From Steromphala cineraria (Eukaryota; Mollusca; Gastropoda; Trochida; Trochidae): DNA of 64,000 nt. The translations under genes were made by a program, and so were the position numbers. This document shows, in pieces, positions 1 through 11,484 of this stretch; position 1 is the stretch's first letter, and every line of letters begins with the position of its first letter. The notes beneath the pieces are model-generated. The model saw nothing but the letters and a program-made list of their open reading frames with translations, was not told the DNA's origin and searched no databases. Location: the NCBI GenBank assembly GCA_916613615.1, contig OU744731.1, forward strand, positions 59,154,289 to 59,218,288. The letters are read 5' to 3'.

Positions 1-1500
1 AAATACCTCTAAGTTGACACGAAATCGCATCATCGCCTGACTACCGTATTACAGGAAGTCAAGTCTATTTATAGCTTTGTGAGGGAGCAGTCATTTTTTC
101 TCTTTCCGCCTGTAGCTCTCATCAGGTGCGGTCATACCCATTAAATCAGATAGTTACGTTTTGACAGTGCCCTTACACATAAATGTTTACGTGAGAATGA
201 ATTTTCATTAAATGTTGTGAATAAAGATTGAAGAAATGTTTTTAATAGCTCGTGTTTACTGATTTTACAAATTATTTTTGACATTTTTACTATGTGAATA
301 AACTGTTTTCTTTTGTCTGTTATTTTCTCAATAAATCTCTTCAAATGCAATGATAAAAAACATGGAATACATACATACATCTACTATATCCAAAAGTAGG
401 CCTATGTGGTCAATAAAGTTCACGATAGACACGTAATACAGTTACAACCTACAACGACTTTTATATCGAACCTGTGACTGCGTGCAATAGAAAAACCTAC
501 AGTTGACTAATTGACGCATGTCAGTTTTAGTACATTGTTGAGATTTCAATAAAATTCACGAGTTTATAGTCTATACATTTATGGTTTACTTGATGACTTT
601 CAGAATCAGCCAGAGCTTCTCAATAATATATTACGATGGCATGTATAGAGGATGGAATGTGACGTGACATTGCCAAAACACTGAGTGTACCGTCAAGCAC
701 GTGATCAATCGCCGTAAACAGCGCTTTTAGAAGACAATAACTATTTAGTAGCAAGAACGAAATGGCAGTTTCTGTAGATGACATCTGTATCAATTTATTT
801 TTTATAAACCGCATACGACATAGGCATGAACATAGGTTAAAATCAGGGGGGGAAATCACGATTAATGACATGGCCATATCAATCATATAACACACTAGCG
901 ACAAGGTGAATCGTTACTTCATATATCAATTTAATAAATATACAAGTTCACAACAATGCACAAATAGTCAAATACAGATTCCTATTCAAAGGTTCAAAAG
1001 AACACGTGATTCCATTAGCTTTGTCACTTGTAAAACTTGGTAAATCCAAATGAAAATATGTAGCAGTTATCACGTATTAATTATTTGTTCTCTAAAGATT
1101 TAAAACGTTAACTAACAAATATTACAGATACATATTGTTTCAGCTTAACGCATATCAGCGATTGATTTATTTGAAAACAAATTGTCTTAAAATGACAACT
1201 CGCCGTGTCACATTCTGATTCTAGTCTAAACGTAATCACGACCGTGATCGTATTAAGGGTTTATCGATTTGTCTTTAATAACTACAGCAAACGACGTGTA
1301 GAGTTGTTTTATCAGTTATTTTTATTCCTATTAAATATAATCGTCATTAAATATAAACACCACTGAAGAATATGTAAATGCATAGTCTTTTGTTAATAAT
1401 TTAGATAGAAAAAATAAACATCCATTTTGTATAGGCTCATAACTCTGCTTGTCACAATTAGTCAGATTTTAGTCTAAACAAAATCACGTGATCTCTTTAA
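1..1500. other. Unique-looking AT-rich flank, no gene seen
   Basis: I see no coherent coding frame, splice-bounded exon or recognisable repeat upstream of the BED/hAT gene. A run of seven G at about 845 and several CACGTG-type palindromes (about 1003 and 1485) are the only visible landmarks. I looked here for a hAT-type terminal inverted repeat matching the 3' flank of the transposase gene and did not find one. Confidence 0.4.
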
Positions 1501-1542
1501 CATTTAAAAGTCTACTCAGTGCTCACACTTGCTTGAGTAATC

Positions 1543-3482
1543 ATGGAAGACACCAGTGAAAAAGTTATTGTGGATAATCCCGGGAAAACTACCTCCAAAG
1601 TATGGAAATTCTTTGGATTTTGGAAGTATAAAGGTACGGATGGTATTCCAAAAATTGACAAGAGTAAAGCCGTTTGTAAAACCTGTAAATGGGAGGCCAA
1701 TTACACCAGCAATACTACAAATCTGGCAAACCATTTGAAAGCTAAACATGAACAGTTAGGCCTACAATTAAAGCCACAGACAACAATCAGCCAACTCTTA
1801 GTTCATTCACTGCCCCTCAAAAGTTGTCTTCTGGCAGTCAGCGTGCACATAACATTACACGATCTATGGCTGATTTCCTGATTGGGGGAAATGTTTCTCT
1901 CAGTGTCGTCGAGTCAGTTGGTTTCAAAAATCTCATGGGTGTGTTAGAACCTCGCTACACTGTTCCATCAAGGAAATATTTCACAGAGACATTACTTCCA
2001 AGCATGAAATTTGATCTTGTGAAATCCATTATGCAAGAGCTTAATGGTGTTGCTGATGTGGCTGTCACCCACGACATTTGGACAAGCATCAGCACAGAGA
2101 GCTATGCCACTGTCACCTGTCACTTCATCACCAAAGACTGGACTCCTAAGAACTATGTTCTGACAACGCGAAAAATGACAGAGCAGCACACTTCACAGAA
2201 CATATCGGAACAACTACAGGCTGTAAAAGACGAATGGTCCTTGCCAAATCCGACTGCCGTCACAGACAATGCTGCCAACGAGCTGAAAGCAATTGCCATG
2301 TTAGGTTGGGACCACATTTCATGTATGGGTCATAACATCAACTTGGCTGTTAGGGCCGCGCTAGCCCTACCACAACCTGCCAAAATTATTGGGAAGTGTA
2401 GGAACTTAGTGTCCTTTTTTCATAGAAGTCCCCTTGCGACAGAGGTTCTGTTAAAGAAGCAACCTGGGGCTGTTGAGGATGATGCCGTTGGTCATAAACT
2501 GATACAGGACGTGTCTACACGGTGGAATAGTTCCCTTGATATGCTCCAGAGGATCCTTGAGCAGACAGTACTTGACCCACACCTGAAGAAACTTGGAAGC
2601 AATGTTGCATCGAAAATACTCTCCTATGACGAACAGACACTAGCAGAACACATTGTTGCTTTGCTAAAACCAATGAAGGAAGCAACCATTCTTCTTTGTC
2701 AGGAAACAGCTCCAAGCCTCCCTTTGATTTCACCGACCCTTGTCAAACTAGATCGAATACTAGAGGTCAGAGAAGATGACTATGACGTCATCAAGAACAT
2801 GAAGGTGACAATGTCGAAAAACTTAAAAAAGAGAAACACATCAGCAGAAGCCGTGGATGCTCTCCAAATGGCCTGTCTTGTCGACCCTAGATTCAAAGAA
2901 TTGGTGTTCATGACAACTTCTGTCAGAAAAGAAGTGCATCAGAAGTTTGTTGTGAAAGCGTCAACTGAAATGTCATCAACTGAAACTGCCACTGCCACTG
3001 CCACTGCCGCCGCCGCCGCCGACACTGACACTGACACTGACGTCACGCATATCGACATGAAGCCACCCCTACCCTCTCTGCCCGATCCTGACGAACCGCC
3101 GAAAAAGAAGGTGAAATCAGAGTCGAACATTGACTGGCTCAGTGAAATCATCACTGTAGAGGATGACGTAGTTGCAGAAAGGTCAAACCAAACGTTGGTG
3201 GAAGAGGAGTTAAGCAGATTCCTCAGTGAGAAACCAACACAGGGAAACCCTCTGGACTGGTGGCGTTGCAGGGAGCCACTGTACCCCATTATCGCAAGGT
3301 ACGCAAGGAAGTATCTGGCGGTACCTGCCTCCAGTACTCCTTCAGAACGAGTATTTAGCACTGCGGGCAATATTGTGAGCAAAAAGCGCTCCAGAATTAG
3401 TCCCAAAAACGTAGATATGATGGTGTTCCTTAAAAAAATAGGAACATCGTTCTTTCCACTGCAGCAACTAAGTGAATTGTGA
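1543..3482 (+). CDS. BED zinc finger / hAT-superfamily transposase (ZBED-like), one frameshift
   Basis: The N-terminal frame starts at ATG 1543 and encodes a BED finger (C45-x2-C48 ... H64-x4-H69, preceded by a WKFFGFWKY aromatic stretch). The catalytic part runs in another frame, open from 1752 to the stop at 3482. The two join by a -1-type shift between about 1752 and 1800, where the second frame continues QPTLSSFTAPQKL into the usual ITRSMADFLI segment. Counting from 1824, D84 (VTHDIWTS), D148 (TDNAAN), C167/H170 (CMGHNINL) and E508 (TPSERVFS) occupy the expected hAT D-D-E and C/H positions. The end carries the hAT dimerisation block (LDWWRCREPLYPI ... SKKRSRISPKN). The repaired length would be about 640 residues, normal for animal ZBED proteins. 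There is no intron. Such proteins are either mobile transposases or domesticated DNA-binding factors. The single lesion in an otherwise intact gene means a recent mutation, an assembly error or true frameshifting; I cannot decide which. Confidence 0.88.
2984..3045 (+). repeat. Coding hexanucleotide repeat inside the transposase gene
   Basis: Six-base repeats of the ACTGCC and GACACT type encode an Ala/Thr run followed by an Asp/Thr run. This sits in the acidic, proline-rich linker between the catalytic core and the C-terminal dimerisation block. It is in frame and likely to vary in length between individuals. Confidence 0.75.
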
Positions 3483-4255
3483 TGGATATGAAGCTGTATT
3501 TGAAATTGACGTTTCTCTTGTTCTGACTTTTATCTCGTTGAATTCCGTTAGTTGTAAGTTTTACTTCACGTTATGATGATCTATTACAGAAAACATATTA
3601 AAAATGAGTGAGACCAAGAGTTGAATACTTGCAGTTTGTAGTATGGACTATGGATTAATGTTCAGATGCGAGTGATTTGTTTTATTGATATTATTTCACA
3701 AATACAATACATACCAAGTGAAATAATGTCAATTGTTAACGTATTTTGAATTGGTAAAAGTTTGAAAAGATCACCTAAGCAAACGTTCGCAATATGTTAT
3801 GGAAACTGAAAAACCAAAATGAGTTCATTAGCAATAAACAACATATTTCATTTGATTTTACGTCTCTGTGTTTCTTCAGTGTACTTCCGCATTCGTTTTC
3901 GTTGTAAGTTTAATCATGAATCTCAAAACCAAACACGAATGATAACAAGTTAACAATGCACAATTTTGTGATGAATTAGTCATGTACTGGACTACTGCTC
4001 TTATTTTCAAGGTGCACGAATAATGAATGGTGTCATAAAAAGTTTTTAAATAAAATGAAAGCATGTTATTTGAGTAACAAACGTCTGTGTTGTCTCATTA
4101 ATCAAAGCTGACAGAGATTAAAGAAGTATTTTGAGAATAATATTCCGACAATAAACTGCTCCACTCGTTTCAGGTGTAAAAGGTGTATTTTCTTAAGTTT
4201 GATTTAGTTTTGTTTATTTAAATTATTTTACTCTTCTCTGCTTTTATACCTTTTT
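3483..4255. other. 3' flank of hAT-like gene, no gene seen
   Basis: AT-rich sequence with no coherent coding frame and no inverted partner of the 5' flank. Confidence 0.4.
3833..3838 (+). promoter_or_regulatory. Candidate polyadenylation signal
   Basis: This AATAAA lies about 350 bases after the stop of the hAT-like gene and is the first one I see downstream of it. It is plausible as that gene's poly(A) signal, but the hexamer is common in AT-rich DNA. Confidence 0.3.
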
Positions 4256-5222
4256 AGCTCATCTGGCCTGTAAGGCCCGATGGGCTTATGGCATGGCATG
4301 GTGTCCGGCGTCCGTCCGTCCGTAAACTTTGTGGAATTTCGACTTCTTCTCCAGAACCATAAGGCCTAGAAACCTAAAACTTTGTGTACATACTCCTTGG
4401 CTAGTGAGGATTAAAAATTGTAGCTTTGGTGGCCCTGTGACCCCTAATAAGGGCCACAGGGGCCACGCCCTAAAAACCTATTTTCATCTTCTTCTCCAGA
4501 ACCATGAGGCCTAGAAAGCTGAAACTTTGTGTACAGACTCATTGACTAGTGATGATTATAAATTGTAGCTTTGATGGCCCTGTGACCCCTAATAAGGGCC
4601 ACAGGGGCCACACCCTAAAAACCTATTTTCATCTTCTTCTCCAGAACCATGATGCCTAGGAACCTAAAACTTGGTGTACAGACTCCTTGACTAGTGAGGA
4701 TTATAAATTGTAGCTTTGGTGGCCCTGTGACCCCTAATAAGGGCCACACCCTAAAAACCTATTTTCATCTTCTTCTCCAGAACCATGAGGCCTAGAAAGC
4801 TGAAACTTTGTGTACAGACTCCTTGGCTAGTGAGGATTATTAATTGTAGCTTTGGTGGCCCTGTCACCCCTAATAAGGGCCGCATGGGCCACACCCTAAA
4901 AACCTATTTTCATCTTCTCTAGAAACATAAGGCCTAGAAAGATGATACTTTGTGTACAGACTCCTTGACTAGTAAGGATTAAAAACTGCAGCTTTGGTGG
5001 CCCTGTGACCCCTAATAAGGGCCACAAGGGCCATGCCCTAAAAACCTATTTCCGTCTTTTTCTCCAGAACCATGAGGCCTAGAAACTGAAACTTGTCATC
5101 TATATACTTAATTCTATGATTGGTGACCATGTGACCTCTACAAAGGGGGGATCACATTGGCCACACTCGACAGCATAATTGATGATGAAGCCTGATGAGC
5201 TACAGAGCCAATGGCTCTATTT
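4256..5222 (+). mobile_element. TAGCTCATCTGG-ended element with internal ~145-bp tandem repeats
   Basis: The left end reads TAGCTCATCTGGCC, followed by a GGCATGGCATGG and TCCGTCCGTCCG tract. The right end reads CCTGATGAGCTA plus a palindrome, AGAGCCAATGGCTCT. The ends form a ~12-bp inverted repeat (TAGCTCATCWGG). Between them lie about six copies of a ~145-bp unit starting at about 4343, 4489, 4634, 4768, 4911 and 5056. Each contains CTTCTTCTCCAGAACCAT and GTGACCCCTAATAAGGGCC; the third lacks about 12 bases. Short ORFs inside are by-products of the repeat. This is the most complete of three copies in the window and looks non-autonomous; the mobilising enzyme is unknown. Confidence 0.75.
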
Positions 5223-5224
5223 TT

Positions 5225-5298
5225 CACATTTTAAAATGCCGCTAATGGCTGTAATATTGCTCAAGCAGTGTTAAACACCAACTCAATCAATCAATGTG
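5225..5298 (+). repeat. Short retroposon tail-like fragment
   Basis: A segment with ATATTGCTCAAGCAGTGTT followed by CAATCAATCAAT resembles the 3' tail of a mollusc SINE or LINE ending in a short microsatellite. It abuts the right end of the preceding element. No head is visible. Confidence 0.45.
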
Positions 5299-5686
5299 AT
5301 CGAAAAACGGACCATGTGTACGGCGGCTGACCAGCGTCAATTCAAGTTAAACTTATTTCAAAAACTAATCTTTAGTATACACACAGACAGTAATGGGTTG
5401 GTAGTGTTTTGTTTTGATATACACAGTCACTCGTAAAAACCTTCGAGTGTTTTCAGTGTGTCAAACGTGATTTTTAAGTAATTTATTTCAATGCGTTATA
5501 AGCTTTTGAAAGCGTGATTTTAAAAACAATGAATACTCGTTCGTCATAACATCACGTGATGAAAGCAAGTGATATGATTGGCTGATGAGTGATGATGAAA
5601 CTGTCAACAAAATGACTGCTGTCATGTCTCCCACACGTGTTCGCTTCAAGAAACACATTTAAATAGGCCTATTTTTTATTTTACAG
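5299..5686. other. No gene seen upstream of the candidate exons
   Basis: AT-rich with two ATCACGTGAT-like palindromes (about 5551 and 5562). If the exons at 5687-5986 belong to a longer gene, I could not find an upstream exon here. Confidence 0.35.
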
Positions 5687-5986
5687 AAGGCAAAATGCTG
5701 GTCGAAGGCCAATTGTTGGCAGCTCAATCTGAATTTTATCTCGTAGACTCCGTTCTCAATTTCCCACACATTTTGACCAGAGAGATTTGTTTGGAATGCG
5801 GTGGTTGTTTTCAACGATTTGACACGGTATGTGACTATGTGTGCCATCAAACTATACCTGTATGGGTTTATGACTTTATGTATTGTCAATTGAAAATTAT
5901 TCTAAGATTACCAACGTCCTTTATTTTTAATGCAGATAGGAAAAGTAGGTTATACTCTTCACGATCTTTTACAAGCAATGTCGTAG
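5687..5986 (+). CDS. Possible two-exon gene fragment, function not recognised
   Basis: A strong acceptor (TATTTTTTATTTTACAG) ends at 5686. An open stretch follows, with ATG at 5695, ending at a consensus donor (ACG then GTATGT) at 5826/5827. A 109-base intron then ends in CCTTTATTTTTAATGCAG at 5935. The second exon is in phase and stops at TAG 5984-5986. The spliced frame gives 60 residues from the ATG: a mostly helical N-terminus (LVEGQLLAAQSEFYLVDSVL), a C-x2-C-x2-C cluster (ICLECGGCF) and GKVGYTLHDLLQAMS at the end. The frame could also continue upstream of the ATG into an earlier exon. I do not recognise the family. The support is the match of splice signals, phase and amino-acid texture; it may be a real terminal gene piece, a relic or chance. 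Confidence 0.4.
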
Positions 5987-6229
5987 CAGTTGAACTTGAC
6001 AGGCGTAGTCTCATCCAGCGTGTCTTGTCTTCATGAATTCCACGTGTTGATTTATATATCTAGTCGATCATTTATCGATAATTGATCGCCAGATGACCTC
6101 GATAATCGATTAGGGTGTTAGGGCTCGATTCCCAACACTACTATTTAATGAATTTTGCAAAATTTTGACAAAAATACAAGGAAAACCGTGAAATTACTTC
6201 TTAAATCATCATGATATTGAGCATGAACT

Positions 6230-6345
6230 CCCTTTCCATGAGGGAGAAGCGTTTTCGTTTGCTAGAAAAAATCAATTGGATTGTGGTGAATTGTTTTCGG
6301 CCAGGGGAAACCCACGGATTTCGACTTGATTTGCCTGTGCCGTAG
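6230..6345 (-). mobile_element. Degenerate fragment of the CATTCTCTCCCC MITE family
   Basis: On the minus strand this matches the interior of the full elements at 10871 and 37272, including the segment reading AACCCACGGATTTCG on the plus strand. It is more diverged than other copies and both ends are missing, so it is probably old. Confidence 0.55.
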
Positions 6346-8870
6346 CGATAACCAGACAGGGGAGATAACCAGGACAACTTTCTCGCAGGCCTAAAAAGTT
6401 GGTAAGAAATCTGGGTCAAAACAGGGGGCTGCTTTTACGTATTTTCGTATCGTTGCCTCTTATTGCACAAAAAATCAAAATACTACAAAAGAAAATAGGA
6501 TAACAAATCCAGATACACTTATTTTTAGATTTTATTTATGTGACGTCAAATGTTGACTTTGTAAGGAGAAAAACTTCAGAAATGTAAAAAATGTATTTTC
6601 GCAAAGCGCACATGTCTACAAAGAATTCATGATGTATAATAATTATTCAGCTTCAATTTACACTATCTATCGGATTTTTATCACAACGTACTCACATCAA
6701 ATTAAATAAAAGAACGACCAAACCGTCTCAATCGGAGTATCTCCCACATGCAATCGCCCGCTTTCATTGGCTGTCACGATAAAAGCGTGAGCTAAGATAG
6801 TGTGTGTAATCATCGTTTTTACAACTAAATATATGGTAAGGATCACCTTGCTCGGATCTAACATTCTGTTTCTTGAGTAGATAGACTGATCAAAACTTAA
6901 AATAAAGCTTTAATAGTTTTAACTTATAATTTACAACTACTCAGATATAATAAAGGATGAGTAAAGATTTATATAACCAACATATGACACAATAACAAAC
7001 TGTTTTTGAACTCTTTTCCCCAACAGTATTTGTTTTTGTAAGTGTACAAATACGAATTTTAATTTGCTGTTTCATAAATCACATACATGAAATTAAGTTA
7101 ATTAAATTCTCTAAAAAAAATAATCGATTTTCTAGGCATTTTATGCATTAGAAATTTCTTATTTAACATTTCAATATTTTATTAACAATGTGTATTTTTA
7201 AAGTTTTAAAAAGGTATTTCGATAACTTATACTTAAATTTGGCAATACATGATACTCCTGTTTTGTTAAAGCTTATCAAATTTGAGGTATCGCTCGATAT
7301 GGGCATTTATCTTAAGACCTTTAAACTGCAAAGTTGAGTCTAATCTTAAATCGGTTGCAAAATATTCTGTGTGAACATTAATTTCACATTTTGGGCTCGA
7401 CAGACTCGGATGACAATGACAGTGACCATGACAACATAGTTTGTGGAACATTTAAATAATTATAAACAATATTGAAGAAAGAAATAAGACATATTAAAAC
7501 AACGTGATGAGGGTACTCACCTTGGAGGGTCAAATTTTGTACACTGACATTGAACACTCAACGGTATTTTTAGGATGAGTAGAAATATTTTTATAAGACC
7601 CTAACCGAATAAAATCGATGAAAAATAAAAAAAGTTTTTTCGAGGGTGGGTGTCTTTGAACTCAAATATCTTTTTAACGAAAATTTTTATTTTGAAAATT
7701 GAAGTTGCATGTTATTATTGAAACGATGTTGTACCAAGTTTGGTTAATTTTGGTTGGTTATTAAAAAATGACTGATTATGCCTACAGGCTGTAGGGAGAG
7801 AATGAAATGAGCTGGGTGTGGTTTGAACATACTTTAAAACTTCTAAAAAAAAGAAAGAAACGCGATTAGCAAACAAGCAAATAATGGTAATAATAATGCC
7901 GCGACCAGCCAGGAGATACCCAGAACGTTAACAGCCCGACTAACGAACAGAAAAATTTGGTCAGAATTCGGGGATCAACGGGTGCTTTTACGTTTTTTCA
8001 CTACCGTTCTCCCATTATAAAAATCAATTTTTAGCTTATGGCAGGACGCCTCAACACCTGATACGGATTGATCATCAACTCTATCATTTAACTGTTCAAT
8101 CGGCAAGGAGCTTTTGTAGAAGGATAAACTTCCGTTTACGGTTAAAGTCAACTTGGACAAAATCAATGAATCGTGCTCATTTAACACTAATGGAGACTGA
8201 AGGTTCATTTGAGAGTGTTCATTGGTATTCTTGTAGGGGATTGAAACATGATGGGATTTTCGGTGTCTAAGATCTGAGATTAAGAAGAAATGGCAAACGT
8301 GGGCAAAAGAACCAACGTGATATGTTACCAATTTTACAATAAACAATTTCCAAATTTGAAGATCACGATATGAAAATCTGATAAAAAAATGTACCAATTT
8401 GAGAATAAAAAATTCCCAATTGGAAGATCACGATATGAAAATATGATTTAAAAAAGTGATATCTACTACAGTTTTTAGCATACATGTACATTTTATGTTC
8501 CAACTAAGAAGATACAACTCATCATGAAATATATTACAGCTATATAACATACCTGTTTATTTTATTTCAATAATAAAGTTACTGTGATTGATAAGACCAT
8601 CGGCCCATGCAACAAACATTATCGCAAAAGTGACAAATATTACATCTTGCGTAGAAATAGGCAGTGTTTAATAAATTTTGCTACATTTAATTAATTAGAT
8701 TAAATCCGCAAGTTCTTAAGATCAAATCTGTGATAATTACCCAAAACAAATGTGTGCCATTTTACTATTGTGGTGATACATGTACAATACAAAACATTTG
8801 ACATTTCTGCTCAGGGAGTATAATAAAATGAGATGTTTGTTAAAAAGCTTTTGAATATCTAAAAATAGAG
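6346..8870. other. AT-rich region without a supported gene
   Basis: I find no domain-bearing frame. The longest one, minus strand 8397-7975 (140 codons), has a possible acceptor-like CTTCTTAATCTCAG on the minus strand near 8275 but no recognisable motif. A local duplication (8325-8450) lies next to and partly within it. Confidence 0.4.
8325..8450. repeat. Two-copy ~63-bp tandem duplication
   Basis: Both halves carry a variant of CCAATTT...AATAAA followed by GAAGATCACGATATGAAAAT and a (G)AT-rich end. The copies differ at a few positions. Confidence 0.65.
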
Positions 8871-8871
8871 C

Positions 8872-9735
8872 CATTGGCTCTGTAGCTCATCAGGCTTCAT
8901 TATCAATTATGCTTTATATATATTAGGGGTCACAGGACCACCAAAGCTACAATTCATAATCCTCATCATTCAAGGAGTCTGTACACAAAGTTTCAGCTTT
9001 CTAGGCCTCATGGTTCTAGAGAAGAAGATGAAAATAGGTTTTTAGGGCGTGGCCCCTGTGACCCTCATTAGGGGTCACAGGACCACCAAAGCTACAATTT
9101 ATAATCCTCACTAGTCAAGGAGTCTGTACACAAAGTTTCAGCTTTCTAGGCTTCATGGTTCTAGGGAAGAAGATCAAAATAGGTTTTTAGGGCGTGGCCC
9201 CTGTGGCCCTTATTAGGGGTCACAGGGCCACCAAAACTACAATTTATAATCCTCACTAGTCAAGGAGTCTGTACACAAAGTTTTAGATTTCTAGGCCTCA
9301 TGGTTCTGGAGAAGAAGATGAAAATAGGTTTTTAGGGCGTGGCCCCTGTGACCCTTATTAGGGGTCACAGGACCACCAAAGCTACAATTTATAATCCTCA
9401 CTAGTCAAGGAGTCTGTACACAAAGTTTCAGCTTTCTAGGCCTCATGGTTCTGGAGAAGAAGATGAAAAAGGTTTTAAGGACGTGGCCCCTGTGGCCCTT
9501 ATTAGGGGTCACAGGGCCACCAAAGCTACAATTTATAATCCTCACTAGTCAAGGGGTCTGTACACAAAGTTTCAGCTTTCTAGGCCTCATGGTTCTGGAG
9601 AAGAAGATGAAAATAGGTTTTTAGGGCATGGCCCCTGTGGCCCTTATTAGGGGTCACAGGGCCACCAAAGCTACAATTTTTAATCCTCACTAGTCAAGGA
9701 GTCTGTACACAAAGTTTTAGGTTTCTAGGCCTCAC
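8872..9735 (-). mobile_element. Second TAGCTCATCTGG-type tandem-repeat element, truncated
   Basis: In minus orientation it begins with the AGAGCCATTGGCTCT palindrome and TAGCTCATCAGG. About six ~145-bp units follow (CACAAAGTTTCAGCTTTCTA, GGTTCTGGAGAAGAAGATGA). It stops inside a unit near 9735, so the end carrying the TCCGTCCG tract is missing. The units are more alike than those of the 4256 copy, which suggests local homogenisation. Confidence 0.7.
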
Positions 9736-10862
9736 AGTAGCTTAAAAAAGAGAAATTCGTGGACTTTAATCATATCGTAAAGTGTGATGAATGCTTTACG
9801 TCAGGTATGAATAACCCACTAACCATAGCAACGTAGCAACCATCGTTTTGATTTAGATATAATAAAATAAATAATAGAAATAATGAATTGGAAAACCTTT
9901 TTAACAGAAAGCATGTAGGGATGATAAATGAGCTCACAGAAATAGACAAAGTAATTTAAATCGTGGCCAGAGAAACTGATCACTATTTCTGGGATCACAT
10001 TAACCAAAATAGTATGGATTCTTGTACCTTAACAAGTCCATTAACCAAAATAGTATGGATCTTTGTACCGTAACAAGTCCAGGGGTGAATTCACAGCATG
10101 ATTTTATCCAGAATCGTTTGTATGAACCGAACATCAGATAACTTTTCAAATCCTAAACAAGAACAAGACTTCATAATTTTGTAACCTTTATACTGTCTCA
10201 TCGATTGTATATCATATATCATATATATTTTTAAATACATGTATCAATACGAATAATTATATTATCAACAATCAACCATAAAATAGTGTAATATTTGTTG
10301 CTAATTTGAACATAAGAGGAGGTTGAATTTATCATATATGGTGTACAAGAAAACGACTACGTGGATAAGCAAAACTATAAAAGGCAAGTTTGCAAAGGTT
10401 CCTCTTAATAGGCCAATGTCGTGACCGTCAATTACATCTTAAAACTGATAAATCACAGATTATTTTTAAATTTGCACAATCTTGCATGCATCTAAATTTA
10501 ATTTTCGAAGTAATTTAGAAGAATCATCTTTGAGTAATGTGCCTTCGAAAAGGGCTGTGTTTATTTCAAATATCAAAACAATTATTCTGATGTGAAGTGA
10601 AAATAATCAGTTGATTAAAATTTGTATATAAAAATTAATGTTAAATCATCTACTTAAAAAGAAAAGTTTATTTCAAAACTGATTACAGACACATTTCACA
10701 GAAATGAGAAAATTATGTTTGACAATTATTCAAAATATCAATTTTCCCACTTGTTCAAATGGTTTCAATGACGAACATTGGGTAAAGCTTTGTGGAATTG
10801 GAGTTAGTCATGTCATGTTTCCTTTAAAATCCTAAAAGGAAATTCATCATTAGGCTTCGCCA
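9736..10862. other. AT-rich spacer, no gene seen
   Basis: Apart from the short duplication at 9999-10080, I see no repeat family or coding frame. Short alternating ATATC runs occur around 10205-10230. Confidence 0.35.
9999..10080. repeat. Two-copy 41-bp tandem duplication
   Basis: Two adjacent copies carry TTAACCAAAATAGTATGGAT followed by TTGTACC and TAACAAGTCC, with only two or three differences, so the duplication is young. Confidence 0.8.
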
Positions 10863-11227
10863 TCAAACGGCATTCTCTCCCCACAGAGGCAGATCAAGTC
10901 ATGTTGATTTAGCCCCTGTTCCATTACGCCGAAATCCGTGGGTTCCGGCAGTTTCCCCCGGCGTAAAAAACTTTCATCACAATACATTTGAATTTCTTTT
11001 TCAAATGACAAGGCTTCTTACGTGGAAAGGGTGGTTCATATCACAATGCCTTTGCCTCGTTTCAGTAGCCAAAATGATGATTTAAGAACAGCGTCGCTGA
11101 TTGCACAACTTATTTTGATTGCATCCAATCAGGCATCTCCCATTCTATCCAACAAACTCGGCGTAATATAACAGAGGCTAAATCAACATGATTTGATCTG
11201 CCTCTGTGGGGAGAGAATGTCAAACGG
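10863..11227 (+). mobile_element. Full-length CATTCTCTCCCC MITE with 8-bp target duplication (hAT-like)
   Basis: The element proper is 10871-11219 (349 bp). Its ends are inverted for about 60 bp with only a few mismatches (CATTCTCTCCCCACAGAGGC on the left and its complement on the right). It is flanked on both sides by TCAAACGG (10863-10870 and 11220-11227), a perfect 8-bp target duplication. An 8-bp duplication is typical of hAT transposition. It has no coding capacity. It is the only copy in the window where I can see a target duplication, so it is probably the youngest. Confidence 0.85.
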
Positions 11228-11484
11228 GCACATCTAGGGTTAATGTTTGACCTTAGTATCAAGTTTGATGTAGCTATCATGAAGGTTAACAAATTGGGTT
11301 TATCGTTATAAGCAATATCCAGGGCTCATGGTTGATAAGGAAGAAGGAGATAGGGAAAAAACATGAAAGAATCAAATTGAGCAACTGAAATCTCGAAAAT
11401 GTGATACTGTCCAAAACGTGTGCCAAAAATCAATTCAGCACAACTCGTTCCTGAGCATTTTAAGACGTTGCATTGTGTTGGATC

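Noticed and set aside
1517..1540. hAT left terminus (CAGTGCTCACACTTGC)
   Set aside because: No inverted partner in the 3' flank of the transposase gene and no 8-bp duplication.
4329..4514. Small protein starting MWNFDFFSR, with a near-copy at 26845-27030 on the minus strand
   Set aside because: It lies wholly inside the tandem-repeat element, and similarity between copies is explained by the element, not by coding constraint.
7975..8397. 140-codon minus-strand gene
   Set aside because: No recognised domain, low-complexity AT-rich context and a local duplication overlapping it. The acceptor-like site alone is not enough.
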